This document shows, one piece after another, positions 7,288 to 14,767 of a stretch of DNA of 30,060 bases. This DNA comes from CAYGBM01 sp964348225 (GTDB taxonomy: Bacteria > Patescibacteriota > Minisyncoccia > Minisyncoccales > CG1-02-41-26). The position numbers and the translations under genes are program-made. The notes beneath the pieces are model-generated. The model saw nothing but the letters and a program-made list of their open reading frames with translations, had not been told where the DNA came from and made no database searches. Location: contig CAYGBM010000041.1 in assembly GCA_964348225.1 (NCBI GenBank), forward strand, positions 1 through 30,060, in the 5' to 3' direction. The stretch's first letter is position 1, and every line of letters begins with the position of its first letter.

Positions 7288-7344
7288 AGATTATTGAGTA
7301 ATATCAATAATCTTTAAACAGCAAAAAATCCGAAAGGATAATCT
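7288..7344 (+). promoter_or_regulatory. Possible switching leader hairpins
   Basis: AGATTATTGA (7288-7297) and TCAATAATCT (7304-7313) form a perfect 10-bp hairpin right after the predicted transcript start. A second copy of ATAATCT at 7338-7344 could instead pair with AGATTAT at 7288-7294. A small ATCC-GAAA-GGAT hairpin (7328-7339) would compete with that second pairing. The geometry allows two mutually exclusive folds ahead of the translation start. Whether they switch is inference. Confidence 0.35.
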
Positions 7345-7383
7345 ATAAAGGCAAGGAAACAGAAACAGGAAAGGAGGGAATGA

Positions 7384-7479
7384 ATGGAAACTGCTATTAA
7401 GCATGTGCTTATTGTACTTCTAGCTGTTCTGGTTGTAGGTGCTGCTGGCTGGATCCAGCAGAAAAGAGGAGGAAAATAA
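7384..7479 (+). CDS. 31-residue single-pass membrane peptide
   Basis: This small ORF encodes METAIKHV followed by a hydrophobic stretch (about residues 8-23) and a basic tail ending KRGGK. It is preceded by a strong Shine-Dalgarno (GGAGGG, 7373-7378) at good spacing. Its last codons contain the AGGAGG ribosome binding site of the next gene, which starts at 7481. This arrangement and the upstream promoter make it a convincing real gene. The predicted topology is one membrane helix with positive residues inside. Its function is unknown; a membrane anchor or small regulator linked to the neighbouring receiver-like proteins is plausible. Confidence 0.7.
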   Translation: METAIKHVLIVLLAVLVVGAAGWIQQKRGGK

Positions 7480-7480
7480 C

Positions 7481-7903
7481 ATGGTCATAGGTGTAGCGAG
7501 AAAAAAAGGACACCGCCTCCCGGAATCTTATAACTCGCTTTGTATGACTCTATCGGTCAATAAAGATGCAGAGCTAAAAGAGCGTGAGTGGAAAAGCTTA
7601 GAAAGTCTTTCTTCTTTCTCAGATGAAGATGGGAATAATGAGGGCAAGAAGAAAGATGAAATAGGCACACTTGTGATTTTCCTGAGTGGATTCCGCCGTT
7701 CCGACCTAAAGCATCTGCAAAATAATATTCCTAGACTCAATATTCCAATTGTCGTTATTCTTGGAAGATACATGAACAAAAGAGTCCTTGAAGGAATAGC
7801 AGGAATAGATGTAAGAACAGAACCCCTGGGTCCTAGGGAAATTGATGATATCTATAGCTTGATAATGTTCAGAATCAGAGGCTTAGAACTGGCCAAAGTA
7901 TAA
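7481..7903 (+). CDS. Degenerate receiver-like protein
   Basis: I use the ATG at 7481, which has AGGAGG 5-10 nt upstream inside the preceding small ORF; a GTG at 7439 would add 14 residues and overlap that ORF. The product has 140 residues. Residues from about 62 onward follow the pattern of the second half of a receiver domain: a strand where the phospho-Asp would be (TLVIFLSG), a helix, a strand (IPIVVILG), a helix (KRVLEGIAG) and a turn TEPLGPREI resembling the usual TKPF segment. The phospho-acceptor Asp is replaced by Ser, the Lys by Glu, and the N-terminal acidic pair is absent. It is probably a pseudo-receiver that signals without phosphorylation. I do not recognise a named family. Confidence 0.6.
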   Translation: MVIGVARKKGHRLPESYNSLCMTLSVNKDAELKEREWKSLESLSSFSDEDGNNEGKKKDEIGTLVIFLSGFRRSDLKHLQNNIPRLNIPIVVILGRYMNKRVLEGIAGIDVRTEPLGPREIDDIYSLIMFRIRGLELAKV

Positions 7904-7919
7904 ATAACCAGTCAAGGAA

Positions 7920-7947
7920 AAAAGAGGGGATCTCACTCCTCTCTTTT
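7920..7947 (+). terminator. Intrinsic terminator after the receiver-like gene
   Basis: AAAAGAGGGGA (7920-7930) pairs with TCCTCTCTTTT (7937-7947) around a 6-nt loop, with one G-T pair. The four T at the end are partly within the stem. It lies 17 nt after the stop codon at 7903. Confidence 0.65.
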
Positions 7948-8024
7948 CCAATAGAAGAAAAAATAGGACAAAAGAAGATTAAAGAGTTTTAATTGTAAAC
8001 ATCTGTGAACGTCTAGTATTTCTC

Positions 8025-8049
8025 AACCTTGACAGAAGCAAGGTTTTTT
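8025..8049 (+). terminator. Hairpin with T-run overlapping a promoter
   Basis: AACCTTG (8025-8031) pairs with CAAGGTT (8039-8045), and T4 follows. It has the form of an intrinsic terminator, yet its left arm includes part of the TTGACA -35 box of the next promoter. It may insulate the downstream gene from upstream transcription. Confidence 0.5.
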
Positions 8050-8057
8050 GTTATTAT
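8029..8057 (+). promoter_or_regulatory. Sigma-70 type promoter for the receiver gene
   Basis: A perfect TTGACA (8029-8034), a 17-bp spacer and TATTAT (8052-8057, five of six) predict a transcription start near 8064. This gives a leader of about 93 nt before the gene at 8157. Confidence 0.75.
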
Positions 8058-8156
8058 TAGGAGCAAGATCGTTGAAAACTAATGAGGCAAGGGAATGACC
8101 TGGCAAGGGGATGGTTTGTTCGCTTGTTTACTTAGCCAATTTAAAAAGGAGAAAAA

Positions 8157-8555
8157 ATGGCTAAAACAACCATCCTCATTGTTGATGACACAGAAGCAAC
8201 CCGCAATGTCCTAAGGGATATTGTACAAGAAATCCTGAGAGAAGGTGTTGAAATCTCAACCGCCTCCTCTCTAGAGCAAGGAATGGGGTTCGCTGAAAGG
8301 GTCCAGAAAGGGAACATAGTACTTGATGCCGCCTTCATTGACATTGAACTGGGTAAAGATCCAGTCACGCATGAAGTCCATGAATTCGGTTTTCCACTCA
8401 TGGAAGCATTGCGAGACCTCTGTCTCGTCTTCCCCATGAGCAGTGCTATGGGCATCCCTGAATACCAAGAGAAATGTCGGGAGTTAGGAATGGAGGTAAT
8501 GATAACTAAGCCTTTCGACCTCCAAGAAATAGAGGAATTATTCCTACTCCCATAA
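8157..8555 (+). CDS. Receiver-only response regulator
   Basis: This 132-residue receiver domain has all phosphorylation residues: D10 D11 (ILIVDDTE), acceptor D62 (AAFIDIEL), a Ser switch region (PMSSAMG, about 93-99) and K118 (MITKPFD). It has no output domain, so it should act through a protein partner. The start has a good ribosome binding site (AAGGAGA, 8145-8151). Promoter, gene and terminator make a self-contained unit between mraY and murD, unlike the tightly packed wall genes around it. The insertion DFIDIELGKDPVTHEVHEF between strand 3 and helix 3 is longer than usual. The cognate kinase is not in the adjacent DNA; the kinase at 19-1662 is about 6.5 kb away. Confidence 0.88.
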   Translation: MAKTTILIVDDTEATRNVLRDIVQEILREGVEISTASSLEQGMGFAERVQKGNIVLDAAFIDIELGKDPVTHEVHEFGFPLMEALRDLCLVFPMSSAMGIPEYQEKCRELGMEVMITKPFDLQEIEELFLLP

Positions 8556-8564
8556 AATAGGAGG

Positions 8565-8614
8565 GGTCTCATTCCAGCAGAACAGAAGTCAATCTGGAAT
8601 GAGACCTTTATTTT
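8565..8614 (+). terminator. Strong intrinsic terminator
   Basis: GGTCTCATTCCAG (8565-8577) pairs perfectly with CTGGAATGAGACC (8594-8606), followed by TTTATTTT. It begins 9 nt after the receiver stop and closes the inserted module 30 nt before murD, so murD needs its own start signal or leakage. Confidence 0.88.
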
Positions 8615-8644
8615 GCCTTAATTTTGTGTTATTTTTAAGCTATA

Positions 8645-10090
8645 ATGAAGCTAGATAGATTAAACAGCAAAAAAATATTGATACTGGGACTTGGTAAAGA
8701 AGGAAAAGACAATTATTTGGCTCTGAGAAGGCTTTTCCCAAAAAAAGTGCTTGGGGTGGCTGATAAACTAGAACTTGAAGATTTACCCCAAACTATCCAG
8801 AAAATTTTAAAAGCAGATAAAAGATTAAAGCTTCATTTTGGCAAAGATTATTTAACCTCTCTTAAGAACTATAATTTAATAATTAAAACACCAGGCATTC
8901 CCCAGAAAAATATTAAGCCTTTTTTGAAAAAAGGGACTCAAGTGAGTTCTCAAACCGAAATCTTTTTTGAAAACTATAAAGGAACAATTATTGGAATAAC
9001 TGGTACAAAAGGCAAGGGGACTACCTCAAGCCTAATCTATCAGATATTGAAAAAAGCAGGATTTAAAGCTCATTTAGTAGGCAATATTGGAAAGCCGGTT
9101 TTTCAAACCTTGCTAAAAACAAAGGGGGGAAAGGAAGCTGCCAAAGAGATTTTTGTTTATGAGCTATCTTCCCATCAGCTGCAAAATTTAAAAAAATCAC
9201 CCCAGATTGCTGTTTTTTTAAACCTTTTTCCTGACCATTTGGATTATTACAAAAATCTCAAAGAATACCAAAAAGCTAAAGAGAACATTGTTTTACATCA
9301 AAAAAAAGAAGACTTCTTGGTTTATAATGCTGACGATAAAATAGCAAGGAAGATGGCTGAGAAAACTCCTGCTCAAAAAATCGCTTTTTCCCTAAAATCA
9401 CCGATAACATATTTAGAGCGATCGCTAAAATTATGTTATATGAGAGGAGAGGGGATTTTCTGGGATAAAGAGAGAATTATTTCTAAAACAGAGATTCCAC
9501 TGAAGGGAAATTTTAATGTTTTAAATGTAATGGCTGCCATTTCAGCTGCTAAGATTTTAGATGTACCTTCCAAAAAAATAAGGGGGGCTGTAAGGGCTTT
9601 CAAGCCATTGCCTCACAGATTAGAATTTGTTGGAAAACACAAGGGAATATATTTTTATAACGATTCTATGTCAACCATACCTGAAGTTAGCATTGCTGCT
9701 CTTGAAGCTTTGGGTAAGGGAGTGAAAACCTTGATTCTGGGGGGATCTGAAAAGGGAAGTGACTATTCAGCTCTAGCTGAAAGGATTCTAAGGGGTAATG
9801 TTAAAAACCTTATCCTGTTTCCAATCACAGGGAATGAAATTTGGAAGAGAATCAAAAAAGCTTATCAAAAGCAGCCTTCTTTAAAAAAGAAAAAACCACC
9901 TCGAGCCTCTTTTGTTTTTTCAATGCAACGAGCAGTGGAGATAGCCTATCAACAAACAAGAAAGGGGGAGATATGCCTGCTCTCGCCAGGTTCTGCAAGC
10001 TTCACTCTTTTCCGTGATTACAGACAACGGGGGAATTTGTTTAAGAAGTTGGTAAAAAACTATGCAAAAAGCAAAGGTGCGAAAAAGTGA
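8645..10090 (+). CDS. murD: UDP-N-acetylmuramoylalanine--D-glutamate ligase
   Basis: MurD adds D-glutamate to UDP-MurNAc-L-Ala, using ATP, in the cytoplasm. The 481-residue protein has an N-terminal Rossmann-like domain (ILILGLGKEG, 11-20) that binds the nucleotide substrate. The central ATP-binding loop is GITGTKGKGTT (117-127), followed by the ligase segment FPDHLDYYKNLKEYQKAK. The C-terminal domain has NDSMSTIPEVSIAAL and LLSPGSASF, the counterparts of the MurD signatures NDSKATNP and LSPACASF. The ATG lies inside a TATAATG string; if that is a -10 box the start codon could not be on its own transcript, so the true start signal may be elsewhere. It overlaps ftsW by 29 bp. Confidence 0.95.
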   Translation: MKLDRLNSKKILILGLGKEGKDNYLALRRLFPKKVLGVADKLELEDLPQTIQKILKADKRLKLHFGKDYLTSLKNYNLIIKTPGIPQKNIKPFLKKGTQVSSQTEIFFENYKGTIIGITGTKGKGTTSSLIYQILKKAGFKAHLVGNIGKPVFQTLLKTKGGKEAAKEIFVYELSSHQLQNLKKSPQIAVFLNLFPDHLDYYKNLKEYQKAKENIVLHQKKEDFLVYNADDKIARKMAEKTPAQKIAFSLKSPITYLERSLKLCYMRGEGIFWDKERIISKTEIPLKGNFNVLNVMAAISAAKILDVPSKKIRGAVRAFKPLPHRLEFVGKHKGIYFYNDSMSTIPEVSIAALEALGKGVKTLILGGSEKGSDYSALAERILRGNVKNLILFPITGNEIWKRIKKAYQKQPSLKKKKPPRASFVFSMQRAVEIAYQQTRKGEICLLSPGSASFTLFRDYRQRGNLFKKLVKNYAKSKGAKK

Positions 10091-11192
10091 AAACCGCCCA
10101 GATTTTTTACTGCTTGGTTTAGTTGCTTTTTTGATTATTTGGGGCATAGCTAGTGTAGGAACCACTTCTTTTCCTTTGTCGTGGCAGAGATACGGAAATC
10201 CCTGGCATTATCTTCTGCACCAGCTTGTGATGCTGGCTATTGGTATTGTATTGGCTGTTGCTTTTTTTAAGCTGCCCCTGAAAAAACTAAAAAAGTGGGC
10301 GCCTCTTTTTTTCTTGTTGAGCCTTTTAATGGTGATTTGTGTTTTTTTGCCGAAAATAGGGGTGGAAATCAGAGGGGCTAGGCGCTGGCTCAACTTTGGC
10401 AAGTTTCTGCTGCAGCCTTCAGAATTTTTAAAAATAGGCTTTATAATTTATTTGGCTGCCTGGCTTGCTGAAAAGGGCAAAACCGACAAAAAAAAGAAGC
10501 TGAAGTACCTCCTGATTCCTTTTTTCATAATCTGTGTAGTTCTGCTTGTTATTTTGATTGTCCAGCCGGATATGAGCACCTTGGCAATAATTTTTGTGGC
10601 TGGAGTTTTAATGTACTTTGCAGCAAACACGCCTTTGTGGCACACCTTTGCTATTTTGGGCTTGGGAACAGCGGGGGGACTTTTATTAATAAAAATGAAG
10701 CCTTATCGCTGGGCAAGGTTCTTGGTTTTTTTAAAACCCGAAACCGATCCCTTGGGAATGGGTTATCAATTGAGGCAGGCTTTGATTGGTATGGGGTCGG
10801 GCAGAATTTTTGGAGTTGATAAGGGATTCAGTCTTGGACTAAGCCGTCAGAAGTTTGGTTTCTTACCCGATTCGATGACCGACTCAATTTTTGCTATAAT
10901 AGGAGAAGAGCTCGGTTTTATTGGAGCAACCCTGCTTATCCTGCTTTTCTTAGCGCTTATCTGGCGAGGAGTAAGATTGAGCGCTTTAACTGGAGGGGGT
11001 TTTGAGAAATTTTTAGCCTTAGGAATAACTGTTTGGATTGTCTGTCAAGCTTTCTTCAATATTGGAGGGATATTGGGTTTGCTGCCCTTAGCTGGCATTC
11101 CCTTGCCCTTTTTCAGCTATGGGGGGTCGCACCTAATAGCTGAGATGGTTGGCGTTGGAATATTATTGAATATATCTAAAAACACGAATTAA
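10062..11192 (+). CDS. ftsW: Peptidoglycan glycosyltransferase of the FtsW/RodA (SEDS) family
   Basis: SEDS proteins polymerise lipid II into glycan strands at the division septum or side wall, partnered by a class B penicillin-binding protein. The 376-residue protein shows about ten transmembrane helices. Family segments visible are GARRWLNFGKFLLQPSEFLK, GLGLSRQKFGFLPDSMTDS followed by IFAIIGEELGF, and GLLPLAGIPLPFFSYGGS. Its position between murD and murG, as in the classical dcw cluster, favours FtsW over RodA. The gene starts 29 bp inside murD, which suggests coupled translation. No partner penicillin-binding protein transpeptidase is in the window. Confidence 0.94.
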   Translation: MQKAKVRKSENRPDFLLLGLVAFLIIWGIASVGTTSFPLSWQRYGNPWHYLLHQLVMLAIGIVLAVAFFKLPLKKLKKWAPLFFLLSLLMVICVFLPKIGVEIRGARRWLNFGKFLLQPSEFLKIGFIIYLAAWLAEKGKTDKKKKLKYLLIPFFIICVVLLVILIVQPDMSTLAIIFVAGVLMYFAANTPLWHTFAILGLGTAGGLLLIKMKPYRWARFLVFLKPETDPLGMGYQLRQALIGMGSGRIFGVDKGFSLGLSRQKFGFLPDSMTDSIFAIIGEELGFIGATLLILLFLALIWRGVRLSALTGGGFEKFLALGITVWIVCQAFFNIGGILGLLPLAGIPLPFFSYGGSHLIAEMVGVGILLNISKNTN

Positions 11193-11284
11193 AACACGAA
11201 TTTTATGCAAATAATATACGAATGTTAATATAACGTATTAGCATATAATCCGCATAGAATTCGCATAAAAATTCGCGTATTATA
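11193..11284 (+). promoter_or_regulatory. Repeat-rich gap with TATAAT boxes before murG
   Basis: This gap is AT-rich with several short CGAAT/ATTCG repeats: AACACGAATT occurs twice near the ftsW stop, and AATTCGC or close forms occur near 11259-11277. TATAAT boxes lie at 11244-11249 and 11281-11286, the second overlapping the murG ATG. A promoter using the first box would give a leader of about 30 nt. It may mark separate expression of murG. Confidence 0.4.
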
Positions 11285-12589
11285 ATGAAAATAGTATTTA
11301 CAGGAGGTGGAACAGCTGGACATATTTTTCCCATTTTAGCTGTTGTCAGGCAGGTCAGAAAAACCCTGCCAACAGCAAACATCACATTGTTTTACATTGG
11401 CCCAGCAGATGCATATACCGCAGCCTTAATGGGAAGAGAAGGGGTAAAGGTAAAAAGAATAATTACTGGCAAGTTGAGGAGATATTTTTCTATTAAGAAC
11501 TTTTTTGATTTGTTTAAAGTTCCAATTGGGCTTTTACAGGCTCTTCTTTGGCTATTCTTTTTGGCCCCAGACCTCATTTTCAGCAAAGGAGGCTATGGCT
11601 CTTTTCCAGTGGCTTTTATGTCTCGGATCTTGCACATTCCTGTGTTTCTGCACGAGTCAGACATTGCGCCAGGATTAACTTCCAGAATTACCTCAAGGTG
11701 GGCTTTAGAGATTTTCACCTCTTTTCCCAAAACCGAATATTTTCCAAAAGAAAAGATAATGTGTGTGGGCAACCCAATAAGGATAGAGCTTATCAGCGGA
11801 AGCAAGAAAGAGGCTCAGAAAATATTCAGACTGCAAGGCAAAAAACCCTTAATTCTTATTCTTGGTGGTTCACAAGGCGCTCAAAGTATCAACAATCTGG
11901 TGCTTGAAATTTTGCCAGAATTAACAACCTCGTTTGAGCTTTTGCATCAAACTGGCCCTGATAATTTTAAAGAAGTGAAAAACGAAAGCGAGGCTTTAAT
12001 AGGAAAACAGTTAAAAAAATATTACCATCTCTATCCCTTTTTTCAGGAAGAAGAATTAAAACACGCCTTGGCTGCCAGCGATTTTATCATCTCAAGAGCG
12101 GGTTCTGGGGCTTTATTTGAAATTGCTTCTGTCAAAAAGCCTGCTCTTTTAATTCCTTTGCCACGCTCTGCCAATAATCATCAGTCCAAAAACGCCTACA
12201 GCTTCGCAAAAGACATTAAGGGGCAAGTGTTAGAAGAAGAAAACTTAAAACCTCATTTTTTCTTGGAAAGGCTGAAATATTTTCTTTCTCGTCCCGATAT
12301 ACTAAGAGAAATGGCTGAAAACGGCGAGAAGTTCGCCAAGCCCAAAGCAGCCCAAGTCGTTGCTAACTATATCATTGAATATCTCTATCAAACCTTTGAA
12401 ATAGTGGAAAGCAGAGAAAAGCCAGAAATAAGAGAAAGGGAACAGATAAGAGAAGAAAAAAGAGAAGAGATAAGGCAAAAGACAAAGGTAATAGAAAAAA
12501 CAGAGCTAAGGGAAAAAACAAGCAGGCTGGAAGAGCCAAGCAGAGGAACAAAGCCTCGCCAATATCCAACCTCTATTAAAAAGCTTTAA
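11285..12589 (+). CDS. murG: UDP-GlcNAc:lipid I N-acetylglucosaminyltransferase with charged C-terminal tail
   Basis: MurG adds GlcNAc to lipid I on the inner membrane face to make lipid II. The N-terminal domain has TGGGTAGHIFP (about 6-16) and the hydrophobic patch region. The C-terminal domain has LILGGSQGAQSIN and SRAGSGALFEIA, followed by PLPRSANNHQSKNA, which bind UDP-GlcNAc. At 434 residues it is some 60-70 longer than usual. The extra part, from about residue 372, is rich in Arg, Glu and Lys and probably forms a charged helix or disordered tail. Its DNA is strongly purine-rich. The tail could bind a partner or the membrane. It is followed after 5 bp by gltX, so the two are probably cotranscribed. 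Confidence 0.95.
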   Translation: MKIVFTGGGTAGHIFPILAVVRQVRKTLPTANITLFYIGPADAYTAALMGREGVKVKRIITGKLRRYFSIKNFFDLFKVPIGLLQALLWLFFLAPDLIFSKGGYGSFPVAFMSRILHIPVFLHESDIAPGLTSRITSRWALEIFTSFPKTEYFPKEKIMCVGNPIRIELISGSKKEAQKIFRLQGKKPLILILGGSQGAQSINNLVLEILPELTTSFELLHQTGPDNFKEVKNESEALIGKQLKKYYHLYPFFQEEELKHALAASDFIISRAGSGALFEIASVKKPALLIPLPRSANNHQSKNAYSFAKDIKGQVLEEENLKPHFFLERLKYFLSRPDILREMAENGEKFAKPKAAQVVANYIIEYLYQTFEIVESREKPEIREREQIREEKREEIRQKTKVIEKTELREKTSRLEEPSRGTKPRQYPTSIKKL

Positions 12590-12594
12590 AAACC

Positions 12595-14223
12595 ATGGAA
12601 GAATTGAAGCTAATCAGGCCCGGAGAGATCAGGGTGAGAATTGCACCCTCGCCAACAGGTCCTATGCATATCGGTCTTGGTAGAACCGCCCTTTTTAACT
12701 ATTTCTTTGCTGAAAAATATCAAGGGGCTTTTATTTTGCGGATAGAAGATACAGATGTTGCCAGATCAAAAAAAGAATGGGAAGAACAGATTATCGAGGG
12801 ATTAAAGTGGCTAGGAATAGAGATTCAAGAAGGCCCTGGACTTGGAGGAAAATACTGGCCTTACCGCCAATCGGAAAGAAAAGAAATTTATAAAAAATAT
12901 ATTCAAAGGCTTTTAGATGAAAACAAGATTTACTTTTGTTTCTGCTCGCCAGATGAACTTGAAGCCCATCGTCAATATTTAATGAGTATCGGTGAGCCCC
13001 CTCGCTACTCTGGAAAATGCAGAAATTTATCCGATGATGAGATTAAAAAGAAGCTGTCTGGGAAGAAATCTTTTGTCTTAAGATTCAAAACAGTATCAAA
13101 GAAAATTGTTTTTGAAGATATCTTGCGAGGAAAAATAGAGTACGAAACAGATACTTTTGGAGATATGGTTGTTGCCAAAGGGCTTGATTATCCTTTGTAC
13201 AACTTAGCTTGCGTAATTGATGATTTTAAAATGAAAATAAGCCATGTTATCCGAGGGGAAGAACATATTCCAAACACCCCAAAACAAATCTTAATAGCAG
13301 AGGCTCTCAGCATAAAAACACCGAAGTATCTTCATTTATCTTTAATCTTAGGGCCTGACAGATCTAAGTTAAGCAAGAGATACGGGGCAAAACCTCTTTT
13401 AGACTACAAAAAAGAAGGCTATCTGCCAGAAGCCATGGTTAACTTTTTAGCTTTTTTAGGCTGGAATCCAGGCACAGAAAAAGAAATATTCCCAATGCCA
13501 TCTTTAATTCAAGAATTCTCTTTAGATAAAATCCAAAAATCAGGGGCTGTGTTCAATTCAAAAAAGCTTGACTGGCTCAATGGCTTTTATATCAGGCAAA
13601 AACCCCTCAATAAGTTAACCGAGCTTTGCATTCCTTATCTTATTGAAAGCGCTTTGATTGTGCCTTTGTGGGGGCAGAAGGAATTTGCTCCCTTAAGATA
13701 TCATCCATTCGGGATTACAGACTATAAGATAGCTGAAACTGAAGAAAAAATTAATTTTGCCTTTCTTGAAAAGATCGTGGGCCTTTACCAAGAAAGGCTG
13801 AAAAAACTTTCTGAAATTACAGAACTGGTTGATTTCTTTTTTAAAGATAAACTGGATTTCCCCAAAGAGCTTTTAAAATGGAAAGATATTCAAGATAAAG
13901 ACCTTAAAGATGTCCTTGACAATTTAAAGAAAACATTGTCTAAATTAAAAGAGAGCAACTGGACCAAAGCGGGGATTGAAAAAGCTCTGATGGCAGAGGC
14001 AGAGAAAATAAAACCGCCAGAAAAAAGTCCCACAGGGGCGAAGGTAGGCCTGCCCACCGAAGTCCCCACAGGGACGAAGGTGGGGGATAGAGGCTATTTT
14101 TTGTGGCCTCTGAGGGTTGCTTTAACTGGCAAAAAAGCTTCAGCTCCTCCCTTTGACATCGCTGAAATCCTAGGAAAGGAAAAAACCCTTAAAAGAATTA
14201 AAGAAGCCAGAAAGAAATTATAA
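12595..14223 (+). CDS. gltX: Glutamyl-tRNA synthetase with an inserted repeat
   Basis: GluRS charges tRNA-Glu and, in many bacteria, also tRNA-Gln. The class I signature APSPTGPMHIG lies at about 17-27 and the KLSKR loop at 258-262. A likely zinc site is formed by C115, C117, Y138 and C142. The C-terminal half is the helical anticodon-binding domain, ending LWPLRVALTGKKASAPPF and DIAEILGKE. Between EKIKPPE and DRGYFLWPLRV lies an unusual stretch (about residues 477-499) in which PTGAKVG and PTGTKVG repeat; it comes from a palindromic DNA repeat described separately. At 542 residues the protein is longer than most bacterial GluRS (about 470-500). The start is 5 bp after murG, with no Shine-Dalgarno. 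Confidence 0.95.
   Translation: MEELKLIRPGEIRVRIAPSPTGPMHIGLGRTALFNYFFAEKYQGAFILRIEDTDVARSKKEWEEQIIEGLKWLGIEIQEGPGLGGKYWPYRQSERKEIYKKYIQRLLDENKIYFCFCSPDELEAHRQYLMSIGEPPRYSGKCRNLSDDEIKKKLSGKKSFVLRFKTVSKKIVFEDILRGKIEYETDTFGDMVVAKGLDYPLYNLACVIDDFKMKISHVIRGEEHIPNTPKQILIAEALSIKTPKYLHLSLILGPDRSKLSKRYGAKPLLDYKKEGYLPEAMVNFLAFLGWNPGTEKEIFPMPSLIQEFSLDKIQKSGAVFNSKKLDWLNGFYIRQKPLNKLTELCIPYLIESALIVPLWGQKEFAPLRYHPFGITDYKIAETEEKINFAFLEKIVGLYQERLKKLSEITELVDFFFKDKLDFPKELLKWKDIQDKDLKDVLDNLKKTLSKLKESNWTKAGIEKALMAEAEKIKPPEKSPTGAKVGLPTEVPTGTKVGDRGYFLWPLRVALTGKKASAPPFDIAEILGKEKTLKRIKEARKKL
14026..14086 (+). repeat. Palindromic repeat inserted in frame in gltX
   Basis: Two related units stand in tandem: AGTCCCACAGGGGCGAAGG (from 14026) and AGTCCCCACAGGGACGAAGG (from 14061), joined by a 12-nt spacer. 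The second unit folds perfectly: CCCACC (14053-14058) with GGTGGG (14079-14084), a symmetric GAA/GAA internal loop, and GTCCC with GGGAC around CACA. The sequence is much more GC-rich than its surroundings and keeps the reading frame. It resembles the in-frame palindromic elements known from Rickettsia genes in behaviour, not in sequence. Confidence 0.7.
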
Positions 14224-14225
14224 AC

Positions 14226-14256
14226 CCCCACACCAAAAATTCGTTTTGGTGTGGGG
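14226..14256 (+). terminator. Hairpin after gltX
   Basis: CCCCACACCAAAA (14226-14238) pairs perfectly with TTTTGGTGTGGGG (14244-14256) around ATTCG. It starts 3 nt after the gltX stop. There is no T-run after it, so termination may be weak or it may only stabilise the 3' end of the message. Confidence 0.6.
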
Positions 14257-14292
14257 ATAAACCCAAAAAATAATAGAAGAGCAAAAAAAACT

Positions 14293-14703
14293 ATGAGAGC
14301 ATTTATCATTTTCTGCATACTTCTTATAGCAGTTTTTCTGCTATTATATTTTTTCATTATGTATTATGTTGAAACAGAAGTACCGCCCTACAGAGAAGGC
14401 TTGCCAGAATTCGAGAAAGAAAGCAGGCGAACCATAAGAATGGTACAATCCCTGAAGAACTTCTTCAGATATAGTCGTGATCTAATGAAAGCGTTCTTCC
14501 AAATAATTGGCGAAAGTGTGAAAAAAGCTTTTAAATGGTTAAAGGATTTTCCCTCAAAAATAAAACAATGGCTCGAAAAAAGAAAATCAGATGTTAAAGA
14601 AGGACTTGAACAAGAAAAGCAAGAGGTCAAAGAAGAAATCGGCAATATTTTTTCAAGAACCTGGGATTGGCTCAAGGGAAAAATAAGAGCTGCGCTGGAT
14701 TAA
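14293..14703 (+). CDS. Small membrane-anchored helical protein
   Basis: I do not recognise this 136-residue protein. It has one N-terminal membrane helix (about residues 3-24, FIIFCILLIAVFLLLYFFIM). A long, charged helical region then carries repeated amphipathic segments (SLKNFFRYSRDLMKAFFQII, AFKWLKDFPSKIKQWLEK) and a Glu/Lys-rich stretch, possibly coiled coil. The start at ATG 14293 is preferred over a GTG at 14251, which would lie inside the gltX hairpin and add a polar leader before the membrane helix. No Shine-Dalgarno is clear. It follows gltX in the same direction and could be part of that transcript if the hairpin is read through. Confidence 0.65.
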   Translation: MRAFIIFCILLIAVFLLLYFFIMYYVETEVPPYREGLPEFEKESRRTIRMVQSLKNFFRYSRDLMKAFFQIIGESVKKAFKWLKDFPSKIKQWLEKRKSDVKEGLEQEKQEVKEEIGNIFSRTWDWLKGKIRAALD

Positions 14704-14767
14704 TTCTTTCAAGCTCACGCTAGCTAGAACTTTTTAATAGTTTCTCTACCCTGCTATAACCTATTAT

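Noticed and set aside
8641..8647. TATAATG at the murD start (and at 11281-11287 for murG) as a -10 box for leaderless mRNA
   Set aside because: A -10 box overlapping the ATG would start transcription downstream of the start codon, so it cannot serve that gene. It is probably a start-context coincidence.
14251..14292. Upstream GTG start for the small membrane protein
   Set aside because: The GTG lies within the right arm of the gltX hairpin and would add a polar segment before the membrane helix; ATG 14293 is more natural.
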